This document shows positions 26,018 to 34,378 of a DNA stretch of 64,000 bases, one piece after another (positions within the stretch are counted from its first letter, which is position 1; each line of letters opens with the position of its first letter). The DNA lies in the NCBI GenBank assembly GCA_049325275.1, contig JBMOLU010000029.1, forward strand, positions 21,303 to 85,302, in the 5' to 3' direction. The DNA comes from CAIQJJ01 sp049325275 (lineage in GTDB: Bacteria; Chloroflexota; Anaerolineae; Anaerolineales; UBA4823). The notes beneath the pieces are model-generated. The model made no database searches. It was given only the letters and a program-made list of their open reading frames with translations, and had not been told where the DNA came from. The translations under genes and the position numbers were made by a program.

Positions 26018-27058
26018 CTAGCCGATGGCAATCATCCGTTCTACGGCTTTCGCCGCGCGTACCCGAATCTGCTCGGGCACTTCGATCACATAGCGGGTCT
26101 GGCGCAGCGCTTCGAGCGTTTGTTCGAGCGTGATCAGGTTCATGTGGGGGCAACGCACCATGCACAGGCGCAGCATGTTTTTATCCGGGTGGGCGGCGAT
26201 GATGTTGTCGCCCATCGAACATTCGGTGAGCAGCAGATACTGGGGGGCATCGTTCTGCTCGATGTAGCGGATCATCGCCCCGGTGGAACCGGCAAAGTCC
26301 GAGGCAGCAGTGACTTCCGGGCTGCACTCAGGATGCGCCAGGATGACGACATCGGGGAACTGGGTGCGCACGGCCTGGATATCTTTGACGGTAAACTTTT
26401 CGTGCACTTCGCAGCGGCCGCGCCAGCCAAGCATGGCGCCTGGCTGAAGCACCGGCTTTGGCATCGAGTCGTCGGCCGGTCGAGGGAAAAGAATCGTTTT
26501 GCCGGTTTCACGCGCCACGTTGCTTGCCAGGTATTCATCCGGCAAGAAGATAACCGTATCGCTACCCAGCGAATTGACCACTGCCACCGCATTGCCAGAA
26601 GTGCAGCAAATATCCGACTCGGCTTTGACATCGGCGTAGGTATTGACGTACGTGACTACCGGTACGCCCGGGAACTGTGCCCGCAGGGCGCGCACATCGG
26701 CAGCGGTGATGCTTTCGGCCAGCGAACACCCTGCCTTCTCCGCTGGGAGCAGCACCGTTTTGCCGGGGTTGAGGATCTTGGCCGTTTCGGCCATGAACTT
26801 GACACCGCAAAAGATAATGATGTCTGCTTCAGTGGTTGCTGCCCGGCGGCTGAGTTCGAGCGAATCGCCGACGAAATCGGGAACCGAATGGAACAAGGCC
26901 GGCTCCATGTAATTGTGGCCCAGGATGACGGCGTTGCGTTCCTTCTTCAAGCGATTGATCTCGACCGCCAGTTCCGCCTTGTAACGCAGTTCCACCGCGG
27001 GAACGATGGTGTGGAGCATGGCGTAGAGCCGATCATACATTTCGGTAACTTCAGACAT
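26018..27058 (-). CDS. nadA: Quinolinate synthase
   Basis: 346 residues from the ATG at 27058 (GGAG 6-7 bases upstream); a TTG 12 bases earlier overlaps that site. NadA condenses iminoaspartate with dihydroxyacetone phosphate to quinolinate using a [4Fe-4S] cluster. Likely cluster Cys are in FCGVKFMAETAKIL, the central CCTSGNAV and the C-terminal HPECSPEV. Other family blocks are ILGHNYMEPALF and VYVNTYADVKAESD. It acts on the unstable product of NadB, which fits their adjacency. Confidence 0.96.
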   Translation of the reverse strand: MSEVTEMYDRLYAMLHTIVPAVELRYKAELAVEINRLKKERNAVILGHNYMEPALFHSVPDFVGDSLELSRRAATTEADIIIFCGVKFMAETAKILNPGKTVLLPAEKAGCSLAESITAADVRALRAQFPGVPVVTYVNTYADVKAESDICCTSGNAVAVVNSLGSDTVIFLPDEYLASNVARETGKTILFPRPADDSMPKPVLQPGAMLGWRGRCEVHEKFTVKDIQAVRTQFPDVVILAHPECSPEVTAASDFAGSTGAMIRYIEQNDAPQYLLLTECSMGDNIIAAHPDKNMLRLCMVRCPHMNLITLEQTLEALRQTRYVIEVPEQIRVRAAKAVERMIAIG

Positions 27059-27199
27059 GCGAATCTCCAAAAGATAACTCTCCCGGCTTTGCCGGGAAAG
27101 GGATTCATCCGCTAAACCGGAAGACCCAAAAAGGTTTAAAGTATCTTCTCATAAGGAAAGGGAAGCCCGATTCGGCCGTTTTTAGACGGCAGGCATTCA

Positions 27200-28063
27200 T
27201 CACTTCTTGCCGGCGCCCGCTTCGCTTACCCACAACAGACTGACATCGAACACCTTCGCCGAATGCGTCAGGGCGCCGACAGAGATGTAATCGACGCCGG
27301 TTTCGGCAACCAGGCGCACCGTGTCGAGGTTGATATTGCCCGATGCTTCCAGCCTGGCCCGCCCGGCAGACAGGGCGACCGCCTCGCGCATCATATCCAG
27401 CGGCATGTTGTCGAGCAAAATGCGATCGACGCCCAGGTCGAGTGCATTTTGCACATCCGTCATCGTGCGGGCTTCGACCTCGATTTCGAGGCCGGTTTTG
27501 GCCGCCCGCACCCGTTCCACGGCATCGGCCACCGAACCGGCAAAATCGATGTGGTTATCTTTGATCAGGATCATGTCGTACAGCCCGATGCGGTGGTTTT
27601 GCCCACCGCCGCGCGCCACCGCAAGCTTGTCGAGCAGGCGCATCCCGGGGGCCGTCTTGCGCGTGTCCAGGATGGCGGCACGCGTACCGGCCACGGCATC
27701 GACAAACTGGCAGGTAAGTGTAGCGATGCCGGACATGCGTCCCAGGAAGTTGAGCGCCACACGTTCGGCCGTCAACACCCCGCGCGCCGGGCCAGAAATG
27801 CGAGCAAGCGCCTGACGGTTTTCTACGTGCTGACCTTCCGCCACCAACGGCTCGAACTTGATGCGTTTACTCACCATGGCGAAGGTTGCTTGCGCCACAT
27901 CCAACCCGGCAACGACTCCATGTTGTTTGGCGACGATGCGCCCCTTCATCTGTTCGTCGGCAGGCACAATGCTGTTGGTAGTCACGTCGCCATCGCCAAT
28001 ATCCTCGGCCAGTGCCAGACGAATGCAACGGAGAATTTCTTTGGGGAGAGAAGGAAGTTTCAT
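27200..28063 (-). CDS. nadC: Quinolinate phosphoribosyltransferase (decarboxylating)
   Basis: 287 residues. It converts quinolinate and PRPP to nicotinate mononucleotide, the third step of de novo NAD synthesis. Family features are LAEDIGDGDVTTNSIV near the N-terminus, LNFLGRMSGIATLT, the RKTAPGMRLLDKLAV substrate-binding block, GGGQNHRIGLYDMILIKDNHI and EVEARTM near residue 200. It lies 14 bases after the VOC gene; a 141-base gap with a small hairpin (CCCGGC/GCCGGG, near 27083) separates it from nadA. Confidence 0.96.
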   Translation of the reverse strand: MKLPSLPKEILRCIRLALAEDIGDGDVTTNSIVPADEQMKGRIVAKQHGVVAGLDVAQATFAMVSKRIKFEPLVAEGQHVENRQALARISGPARGVLTAERVALNFLGRMSGIATLTCQFVDAVAGTRAAILDTRKTAPGMRLLDKLAVARGGGQNHRIGLYDMILIKDNHIDFAGSVADAVERVRAAKTGLEIEVEARTMTDVQNALDLGVDRILLDNMPLDMMREAVALSAGRARLEASGNINLDTVRLVAETGVDYISVGALTHSAKVFDVSLLWVSEAGAGKK

Positions 28064-28077
28064 CTATCAAATCCTTT

Positions 28078-28464
28078 TCAAACCGTGATTTCCAGTCGAT
28101 TGCCATCCGGGTCGAGAAAGAGGCTTTCGTAATAGCCGTCTCCGGTCGTACGCGGGCCGTTGAGCAGGGTGTAGCCGTCTTGCTGTAGGCGTTCCGTCAG
28201 CGCATGCACCGCTTCTTTCGATCCCAGCGAAAAGGCGATATGCGCGTAACCGCAAAAGGCGTCACTCGACGAAAGGGCGGCCAAAGCGGGCCGGCACATC
28301 AGTTCGAGGCGCGCCCCGCTTTCAAAAGCCAAAAAGTACGACTCGAAGTGTTTTGCCGGGTTGGTGTACTTCGGACCGCTGCGAGCGCGAAAATAGGTTT
28401 CATAAAAGGCCCGCAGGCGCTCGAGATCGGCCGTCCAGATGGCGCAGTGTTCGATGTGGATCAT
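28078..28464 (-). CDS. VOC (glyoxalase/bleomycin resistance) superfamily protein
   Basis: 128 residues. Two beta-alpha-beta-beta-beta modules are visible: IEHCAIWTADLERLRAFYETYF at the start and YAHIAFSLGSKEAVHALTERL in the second half, ending in FLDPDGNRLEI. These hold the His and Glu positions typical of VOC metal sites. The exact activity (lyase, dioxygenase or binding protein) cannot be told. Its ATG overlaps the stop of the upstream cysteine hydrolase (ATGA), so it is coexpressed with NAD genes. Confidence 0.85.
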   Translation of the reverse strand: MIHIEHCAIWTADLERLRAFYETYFRARSGPKYTNPAKHFESYFLAFESGARLELMCRPALAALSSSDAFCGYAHIAFSLGSKEAVHALTERLQQDGYTLLNGPRTTGDGYYESLFLDPDGNRLEITV

Positions 28465-29480
28465 AAGGAAAGGTTGGTGGATGCCGCCAGTTGCATACCG
28501 GCCGCCGCAAAACGAGCGTACGCTTCATCGGCGGCGCGGGTGTAGTCTACCACACCCGGCACCACGACGGGAGAGGCACAATCGGTGAGCAAGGTCACCT
28601 TATGCGCCAATTGTGCATCGACCGCCTGGATGTCGGCGAGCAGGTCGGCCACCGTCCAGGCCACGCAGTGACTCTTGGCCTGCCCGGCTACCAGCACGGC
28701 ATCGAAGTTTTGTACGGCCTGCAAAAGTTTGGAGCTGCGTGCGGCCAGGGGTTGCCCATCCGGCCCAGTATTAACTTCAGGCCCAACGGCAGAGTAATGT
28801 TCTGTGAGCGGGTGCTCGCCTTTGGTTTCGAAATCGGGCTGGCTGGCACGCGCCACGGTATGGAAGAAAATCGCTTCTTCTACAGCCGGAACGAGGGCAT
28901 GCCCGATGCCTCCCAACATGGCGTGGTAGGGCCAGATGGTGAGGTCGTACTTGCCGCGCCGGGCCAGTTCGGCGGTGTAGTGTTCGAGGTGGCGCTGGCC
29001 AAGGTCAGGGCTGATCCCCAGGCTGGCTGCCATCTGCGGATTGAAGCGCCACGTACCCCGGCGCACATCTTCGGCAGAAACGAGCGTCATTGGGGCCGGC
29101 GGGTTGCCGTCGGCATCGATCAGCAGCAGCGGATGGAAGATTTGGGCCGCCTGGTGGGTATCGAGCGTGGCGTAGACGCGCGTGATGCGACCCAGGTGAC
29201 GGTACATGAATTCGCATAAGCGGCTGTTGTCGTCCACCGCGCCGGTACCCGAACGCCCGCCAACGAACAACTCGAAATCGGGCAGGCAGAAGGTGTTTTG
29301 AACGTCGATCAGGATCAGGGCAACTTTGAACTCGTCCTCAGACGCAGGGTGAATGGCGTGTTGCTGCGCCCAGCGGCGCGCTTCTGCGGCGCGTAATTGG
29401 TAAGGCACGCGCCAGATTTCGCCAACGCGCGCCGGATTGAAATGCGAAGGGATGGGAAGGGAGTGGTGGTTCACGTTCAT
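28461..29480 (-). CDS. Isochorismatase/nicotinamidase-family cysteine hydrolase
   Basis: 339 residues from the ATG at 29480 (AAAGGAG, 6 bases spacing); the longer frame has no better site. The cysteine-hydrolase fold is shown by ALILIDVQNTFCLPDF (catalytic Asp) and the nucleophile Cys in GQAKSHCVAWTVADLL, followed by LLTDCASPVVVPG. The protein is longer than typical nicotinamidases (about 200 residues), with extra N-terminal and central segments. Placement at the head of the nad operon suggests a role in nicotinamide salvage, but this is inference. Confidence 0.8.
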   Translation of the reverse strand: MNVNHHSLPIPSHFNPARVGEIWRVPYQLRAAEARRWAQQHAIHPASEDEFKVALILIDVQNTFCLPDFELFVGGRSGTGAVDDNSRLCEFMYRHLGRITRVYATLDTHQAAQIFHPLLLIDADGNPPAPMTLVSAEDVRRGTWRFNPQMAASLGISPDLGQRHLEHYTAELARRGKYDLTIWPYHAMLGGIGHALVPAVEEAIFFHTVARASQPDFETKGEHPLTEHYSAVGPEVNTGPDGQPLAARSSKLLQAVQNFDAVLVAGQAKSHCVAWTVADLLADIQAVDAQLAHKVTLLTDCASPVVVPGVVDYTRAADEAYARFAAAGMQLAASTNLSL

Positions 29481-29492
29481 CATCAGCTCCTT

Positions 29493-29596
29493 TGGTGTAA
29501 AAAATACACGAACTGGCTTCGAAAAAGAAACGGGGAAAGCTGCCCCGCCTTGGTGTATAACTGACACGATTATAACCTATCCCCAAATGCTGTCAA
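29493..29596 (-). promoter_or_regulatory. nad operon promoter with two copies of a 19-bp operator-like site
   Basis: The minus-strand promoter is TTGACA (29596-29591) and TATAAT (29574-29569), spacing 16. Two plus-strand copies follow: TGGTGTAAAAAATACACGA (29493-29511) and TGGTGTATAACTGACACGA (29551-29569), identical at 15 of 19 positions. Each has GTGT...ACAC dyad symmetry. The second touches the -10 box and the first lies just before the ribosome site, an arrangement typical of repressor control. NiaR-, NrtR- or NadR-type regulators are possible owners, but none is encoded here. Confidence 0.65.
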
Positions 29597-29690
29597 GGCT
29601 TCCAAAAGTCGAGGGACGCAAGGCCCCTAGCTGTTTTATTATCCAGTATTGTTACAAAAGCCATCCTGTGGGTGTTTCCCCAGTAGTACC

Positions 29691-30830
29691 ATGCATCTTC
29701 TCTTTCTTTCCCTTCTAATCGCCTTTTCTGCCTTACTGTCCGGCCGCGTCTGGGAAGGCGCTTTTCCACCCCACGGCAAACAGCGCATGGTCATGGCCGC
29801 CCTGGCCTTCAGCCTGCTCGACGCCCTGCTGCTGCTGGCGCTGCCGTGGTTGAAGCTTTCTTTCGGGGCCGTCGGCCTGCCGTTATTCATCGCCATCATC
29901 GGGCGGTTGGCCGTCACCCTGATCGCCAACCTGGTTCACCGGTGGCATCTCAAAACCGGGCTGGGCAGTTGGCTGGCGCTCAACGCGCTGATGAGCGCGG
30001 TGATCGGCTATGGCCTGTACGTCGAACCCTTCGCCCTGGGTGTGACAGCGCTGGAACTTCGTGCGCCTTCGCTGCGCGGTGGGCCCGTGCACCCAGAGGC
30101 GGCCACGGTGCGCATCGTACACCTGACCGACCTGCACATCGAACGGATCACCCGGCGTGAGCGCGAGATGCTGGCGCAGGTGGCCGAACTCGAACCCGAC
30201 CTGCTTTTACTGACCGGCGACTACCTCAACCTGGACTACCTCGATGACCCCCAGGCCCGCCAGGATGCGCGTGCCGTGCTGGCGGAGCTGGCGTCTCTGC
30301 CCGTTCCGTACGGCATTTACGCCGTCAACGGCACGGTCGACACGCCGCAGATCATGGCCGAGCTGTTCGACGGCCTGGACATCCACGTGCTCGACGATGC
30401 GGTAGCGACCGTCAAACTGTGCCAGCCGGGCGAATGCCCGGCCGCTGCGGCGATTTCCATCATCGGCATTAGCGACCGCCACAACCAGGCAGCGGCCGCC
30501 ACGGCGTTGGATACTTTGGCCGCCGGCATGCCCACCGATTCGACCCGCGTCCTGCTCTACCACACGCCCGACCTGATCGAAACCGCGGCGCAAAACGGCA
30601 TCGCCCTGTACCTGGCCGGCCACACACACGGCGGGCAAGTCCGCCTGCCCGGGTATGGCGCGCTGGTCACGTTTTCAGCGTACGGCAAGCAATACGAGAT
30701 GGGCCGCTATCAAGTTAGCGATACCACGCTCTACGTCAGTCGTGGCCTGGGGATGGAAGGCTTCGGTATGCCGCGGGCGCGCTTCCTGTGCCCGCCGGAG
30801 ATCGTGTTGATTGCGTTGAAACCGCCCTAA
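29691..30830 (+). CDS. Membrane-anchored metallophosphoesterase (YkuE-like)
   Basis: 379 residues from the ATG at 29691; no clear ribosome site. Four hydrophobic segments occupy residues 1-130 (HLLFLSLLIAFSALLSG first), then the calcineurin-like domain: IVHLTDLHIE (motif I), LLLLTGDYLNLDYL (motif II), the YHTPD His motif, and LAGHTHGGQVRLPG. The usual GNHD motif reads NGTVD, which alters a metal ligand. Such enzymes cut phosphoesters, for example in UDP-diacylglucosamine or nucleotides; the substrate here is unknown. A close paralogue lies at 39024 and a decayed copy follows at once. Confidence 0.85.
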   Translation: MHLLFLSLLIAFSALLSGRVWEGAFPPHGKQRMVMAALAFSLLDALLLLALPWLKLSFGAVGLPLFIAIIGRLAVTLIANLVHRWHLKTGLGSWLALNALMSAVIGYGLYVEPFALGVTALELRAPSLRGGPVHPEAATVRIVHLTDLHIERITRREREMLAQVAELEPDLLLLTGDYLNLDYLDDPQARQDARAVLAELASLPVPYGIYAVNGTVDTPQIMAELFDGLDIHVLDDAVATVKLCQPGECPAAAAISIIGISDRHNQAAAATALDTLAAGMPTDSTRVLLYHTPDLIETAAQNGIALYLAGHTHGGQVRLPGYGALVTFSAYGKQYEMGRYQVSDTTLYVSRGLGMEGFGMPRARFLCPPEIVLIALKPP

Positions 30831-30949
30831 ACCGCATAAAATAGCATAGCCCTGTCCACGCTCTTGATTCTGTGTTTTGGCTCTCCCGCTTTCAACGGGA
30901 TGGATACCCAGATATGGGACATTTCCCGCCACAGCCCGAACTACTAAAA

Positions 30950-31601
30950 ATGCTGACCAGCACTTCCTTGAAAGCCTTGCTTTGCCTGCTGATCGTCCTG
31001 GCGAGCATGTTGACCTTCTCGGCCTGGAAGAGCCTGTCACCCGACAAGCGGTACGGCCGCAAAACGGCCTGGATGGCGCTGGGGAGCCTGTGCGTTTTGG
31101 CGGCAATCGACTGGGGATTGCTGGCTGCCCTGCCCAGGCTGGGGCTTTCTTTTGGGCCGGTAGGGCCGTCCCTCGCCATTGCGTTTGTGTTTCGACTCCT
31201 ACCCTTGATCTTGCTGGCCGCCACGTTGAAGTACAGCGGAAAACTGTGGCCAGCGATACGCTCCAGGGCCGGCTTAGCCTGTGGGGTATTGCTGGCCGTG
31301 ACGCTCAATCTCGGATTGAGCGTTTTTCTCGTCGAATCCACCTACCGAAATCCGTCTCTCGGCGCCGGAATTCGTTTCCGGGCGGCCGCTGCGTATCGTC
31401 CAGTTGAGCGATATCCACCTGCCCTTGTGGGGAGATTTCCTGGCCCGCTTAGGCTACAATAAGGAGCACGAGTACGGACTGTATACCGAGGGCCAAACGA
31501 CCCTGTTTGTCACGCGCGGCGTCGGCATGGAAGGGCTGGGCTTGCTGCGTATGCGCTTCCGCTGCCCACCGGAGATCGTGTCGATCGAGCTAGGGGAATG
31601 A
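30950..31601 (+). pseudogene. Decayed metallophosphoesterase paralogue (frameshift and internal deletion)
   Basis: From the ATG at 30950 the frame encodes the same N-terminal membrane region as its neighbours (LLCLLIVLASMLTFSAW, then LAAIDWGLLAALPRLGLSFGP). Near 31380 the frame shifts: the motif I block LRIVQLSDIHLPLWGD continues in another frame. It then jumps straight to a C-terminal stretch (HEYGLYTEGQTTLFVTRGVG, MEGLGLLRMRF, RCPPEIVSIEL), so motifs II, III and GHTHGG are gone. About 200 residues of the enzyme are missing. It is clearly inactive as an esterase. It sits between an intact paralogue and a two-component pair. Confidence 0.8.
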
Positions 31602-32243
31602 TCACTCGGCGAGGCCACAACGCAGAGCGAGCACCGCTGCCTGGGTGCGGTCGGCGACGTCGAGCTTGTTCAAGATCGAGCTGACGTAGTTGCGCACGGT
31701 GCCTTCGGAAAGATACAGGCGGGCGGCGATGTCGGCATTGGTCAGGCCACAGGCCAACAGGCGCAATACGTCCTTTTCACGCTCGTTGAGTGTATCGGCC
31801 AAGGCGCTCTGGGGTTGAGAAGTTGCCTGACTTACCCGGGCAAACAGTTTCCCGGCGACGGCCGAATCGACCGGGGTTTTGCCCGCCGCCGTGTCTTTGA
31901 TCGCCGCAACCAAACCCTCACGCTGGGTGTCTTTGAGCAAATAGCCGGCTGCCCCACTGCGGATGGCGTCGAAGACCCACTCGTCGGCATCGTAAGTGGT
32001 CAGCACAAGGACTTTGACGTTGGGATACTGCTGGCAAATACAGCGCGTGGCGTGCACGCCGTTCATGACCGGCATCTTCAGATCCATCAGGACCACATCG
32101 GGGTGATGCACAGCAATCCATTCCAGCGCTTCAGCGCCGTTGGCGGCAACAGCCACCACTTGCAAGGCCGGGTCGGTATCGAGGATGGCTTTCAGCCCTT
32201 CACGCACTACGTATTGATCGTCGCAGATCAGCAGTTTGATCAC
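31602..32243 (-). CDS. NarL/LuxR-type response regulator
   Basis: 213 residues from the GTG at 32243, which puts IKLLICDDQ at the usual receiver start; a TTG at 32258 is an alternative. The receiver covers 1-120 (acceptor VVLMDLKMPVMNG) and the LuxR-type HTH 145-210 (LNEREKDVLRLLACGLTNAD, SEGTVRNYVSSILNKL). It follows the membrane kinase gene by 42 bases and should be its partner. Its stop abuts the decayed phosphoesterase copy on the other strand. Confidence 0.92.
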   Translation of the reverse strand: MIKLLICDDQYVVREGLKAILDTDPALQVVAVAANGAEALEWIAVHHPDVVLMDLKMPVMNGVHATRCICQQYPNVKVLVLTTYDADEWVFDAIRSGAAGYLLKDTQREGLVAAIKDTAAGKTPVDSAVAGKLFARVSQATSQPQSALADTLNEREKDVLRLLACGLTNADIAARLYLSEGTVRNYVSSILNKLDVADRTQAAVLALRCGLAE

Positions 32244-32285
32244 CCTATCACCATCCAATCGCCGCCAGAACGCCGGCGGCCCGCT

Positions 32286-33527
32286 TTATGCCTGCCCACT
32301 TTCCAAACGCAAGCAGACCCTCGTGCCTTCTCCTGCCCGGCTGAAAATTTGCAAGTCGCCGGTGAAGGCGGCCACGCGTTCATGCAGCCCCTTCAGGCCG
32401 AAGTGTTTGTTCCCGTCCACCCGGGCCGGGTCGAATCCCTGGCCGTCGTCGCAAACGCACAAAACCACGCCAGCCTCTTCGAGGGCCAGGCGCACCGTGA
32501 TCTGCCGGGCGCCGGCGTGGCGCACGATGTTCTCCAGGGCTTCCTGCGCCACGCGAAACAGGCACTGTTCGATATCGGGGGAAAGCTTTTCCAGCCTGGC
32601 AGGCAGCGCCAGGTCGAGCGCCGCCCCCGAACGGCTGGCGGCGTTTTCGGCCAGATTCCGCAGGGCCAGCACCAGGCCGAGGTTTTCCAGCGGGCCGGCG
32701 CGCAGCGCCTGGATCGCCTTACGCGACTCGGCCAGCCCCGCCCGCGTGGCCTGAAGCGACTCTTCGAGCAGTGTATACGTTCTCTCGGGGGAGCTTTGCC
32801 ACAACGAACGCGCCGCTTCCAACTGGATTGCCAGCCCGCTCAAGGTGTGGGCGAGCGTATCATGCAGTTCGTGCGCCATACGGTTGCGTTCCTGCGTGAT
32901 GGTGAGTTGTTCCAGGGTGGCGGCGTAGTGACGCAGCCGCCGGTTGGCCTCCAACAGGGACTGGCGCTGCTGGCGCTGGCGTTGCATGATCAACGCAATG
33001 ACATAGCCAACAGCCAGAAAAACGACTGTGCGCACCAGGATAGAACGCTGATAGGAAACTTGATGAAACCATTGATAGTTACCGAAGTGAAGCATAAGCG
33101 CTTCCAGCCCGGCGGAAAGGAAGCTGTAAAAAACCACCGTCCGAAAGTTATACTGCCAGGCAATCAATACCAGGGGGAAAAAGAGGAACAGAAAGATCTG
33201 CCAGGCGTTTTCATCGCTGTTCAAGCCTGGCCGATCGAGAAAGCTTTGGAGCAGCTCGTTCTGGACCAACAGGGAGAGGAAAATCGAAAGGGCCAGGGCC
33301 AGGGGCAGATAGAAGCGGCCCAGGCGTTCTTGCAAAAGAGGCCAGGACAGGTAGCCCACCAGGAGCGAAACGCCGGCAGCAGCTACGGCGACGATACAAA
33401 AAGGACAGCCTACCACCTGGCCGAGGTGAATATGGAGAAGGACATTCAGCACGATCAGGCCAAGCTGGATGCCCAGGAAAAGGCGAAAGATAGATAAAAG
33501 GCCCGCTTCGAGGGGAGAATTCTTCAC
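32286..33527 (-). CDS. Membrane sensor histidine kinase (HisKA_3)
   Basis: 413 residues from the GTG at 33527, just behind a TGCTATGAT box. Longer versions (ATG at 33545) would overlap the promoter. About six hydrophobic segments fill residues 10-190. The coiled linker ends in the HisKA_3 box QERNRMAHELHDTLAHTLSG. The ATPase domain has EALENIVRHAGA (N), VCDDGQGFDPARV (G1) and FGLKGLHERV (G2). It pairs with the NarL-type regulator downstream. No separate sensor domain is seen, so the membrane part may sense. Confidence 0.88.
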   Translation of the reverse strand: MKNSPLEAGLLSIFRLFLGIQLGLIVLNVLLHIHLGQVVGCPFCIVAVAAAGVSLLVGYLSWPLLQERLGRFYLPLALALSIFLSLLVQNELLQSFLDRPGLNSDENAWQIFLFLFFPLVLIAWQYNFRTVVFYSFLSAGLEALMLHFGNYQWFHQVSYQRSILVRTVVFLAVGYVIALIMQRQRQQRQSLLEANRRLRHYAATLEQLTITQERNRMAHELHDTLAHTLSGLAIQLEAARSLWQSSPERTYTLLEESLQATRAGLAESRKAIQALRAGPLENLGLVLALRNLAENAASRSGAALDLALPARLEKLSPDIEQCLFRVAQEALENIVRHAGARQITVRLALEEAGVVLCVCDDGQGFDPARVDGNKHFGLKGLHERVAAFTGDLQIFSRAGEGTRVCLRLESGQA

Positions 33528-33542
33528 GCCGCAATCATAGCA
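33528..33542 (-). promoter_or_regulatory. Extended -10 promoter, apparently leaderless, for the kinase
   Basis: The minus strand reads TGCTATGAT (33542-33534), then six bases, then the GTG at 33527. Transcription would start at or beside the start codon, and no ribosome site is present. Confidence 0.45.
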
Positions 33543-33708
33543 CATTCCACCCAGCCGGTGCTTTACCCGATGACGGCAGTCATGCAATCTGTGATCGCAG
33601 TCACGACAGCGGATGCAGCTTTCACACGTCTACGTGACGCCAGGCGCTAGCGCCGGTTCACGAAAGGCGGTATCCTGGGCGGCAACGCTCAACGTGAAAG
33701 GATAGTCC

Positions 33709-34185
33709 ATGACCACGACAACCCACACCCAACAGCCTGAAGAAAGGCAACTGATTTCCCCGGTTTTGACCGTGATCTGCCTGGCAACGATGCTGCTGCT
33801 GAACTGGCTCTGGCCAATCGCCGGCCCGGTTACGCCACCATTCAACCGGATCGGCCTGTTCGTCGGCGCCGGCGGCCTGGCGCTGTGCCTGGTGGCACAA
33901 CGCCAGTTCCGAAAAGCCGGCACGACGCTCTATCCGTTCAGCAAACCGGCAAAGCTCGTCACCAGCGGGATGTTTCGGTACACGCGCAACCCGATGTACC
34001 TGGGCCTGGCGATCTTTTTGACGGGCGCCTGGCTGCTGCTTGGCTCGCTGTCGCCACTGGGAGTCGTTGTCGCCTTCGTGCTGATCGCCGACCGCTGGTA
34101 TATCGCCTCCGAAGAGCGCAGTATGGCTTCGGCGTTCGGCAAAGCCTACGAGGCCTATCGAGCAAAAACGCCACGCTGGATATGA
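33709..34185 (+). CDS. Isoprenylcysteine methyltransferase/PEMT-like membrane methyltransferase
   Basis: 158 residues with four hydrophobic segments. The C-terminal half has the SAM-binding pattern of the family: LVTSGMFRYTRNPMYLGLAIF around residue 85, then DRWYIASEERSMASAFGKAYEAY, with Glu-Glu-Arg and a terminal YRAKTPRW. These enzymes methylate lipids, isoprenoid-cysteine groups or small thiols; the substrate is unknown. The ribosome site AAAGGA precedes ATG. The upstream 12-bp palindrome GGCGCTAGCGCC (33643-33654) may be an operator. Confidence 0.8.
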   Translation: MTTTTHTQQPEERQLISPVLTVICLATMLLLNWLWPIAGPVTPPFNRIGLFVGAGGLALCLVAQRQFRKAGTTLYPFSKPAKLVTSGMFRYTRNPMYLGLAIFLTGAWLLLGSLSPLGVVVAFVLIADRWYIASEERSMASAFGKAYEAYRAKTPRWI

Positions 34186-34192
34186 GGCAAGG

Positions 34193-34378
34193 TCAACGGG
34201 AACACAAAACCCGGCGAAGTTTCCGTTGTTGGCAGAGAATAATGCCAAGCAAGGCCAATGTCAACAACGGCCAGATGATGACAAAAATCCACACATTGAT
34301 GGCCTGGTAACTAATTCCCAGCCAACGGGCCATCACCACCAAAAGCATTACACACCAGTCAAAAATTGTATCAATCAT
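34193..34378 (-). CDS. Small membrane protein coupled to the 225-residue membrane protein
   Basis: 61 residues starting MIDTIFDWCVML. Two hydrophobic segments (WCVMLLVVMARWLGI and WIFVIIWPLLTLALLGIILC) are followed by a basic tail (QQRKLRRVLCSR). The ATG at 34378 overlaps the stop of the upstream gene (ATGA), and GGGAG lies 9 bases before, which argues strongly for a translated gene. The family was not recognised; it resembles short phospholipase-D-nuclease-like or PLDc_N-type membrane hairpins, but I cannot confirm this. Confidence 0.65.
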   Translation of the reverse strand: MIDTIFDWCVMLLVVMARWLGISYQAINVWIFVIIWPLLTLALLGIILCQQRKLRRVLCSR

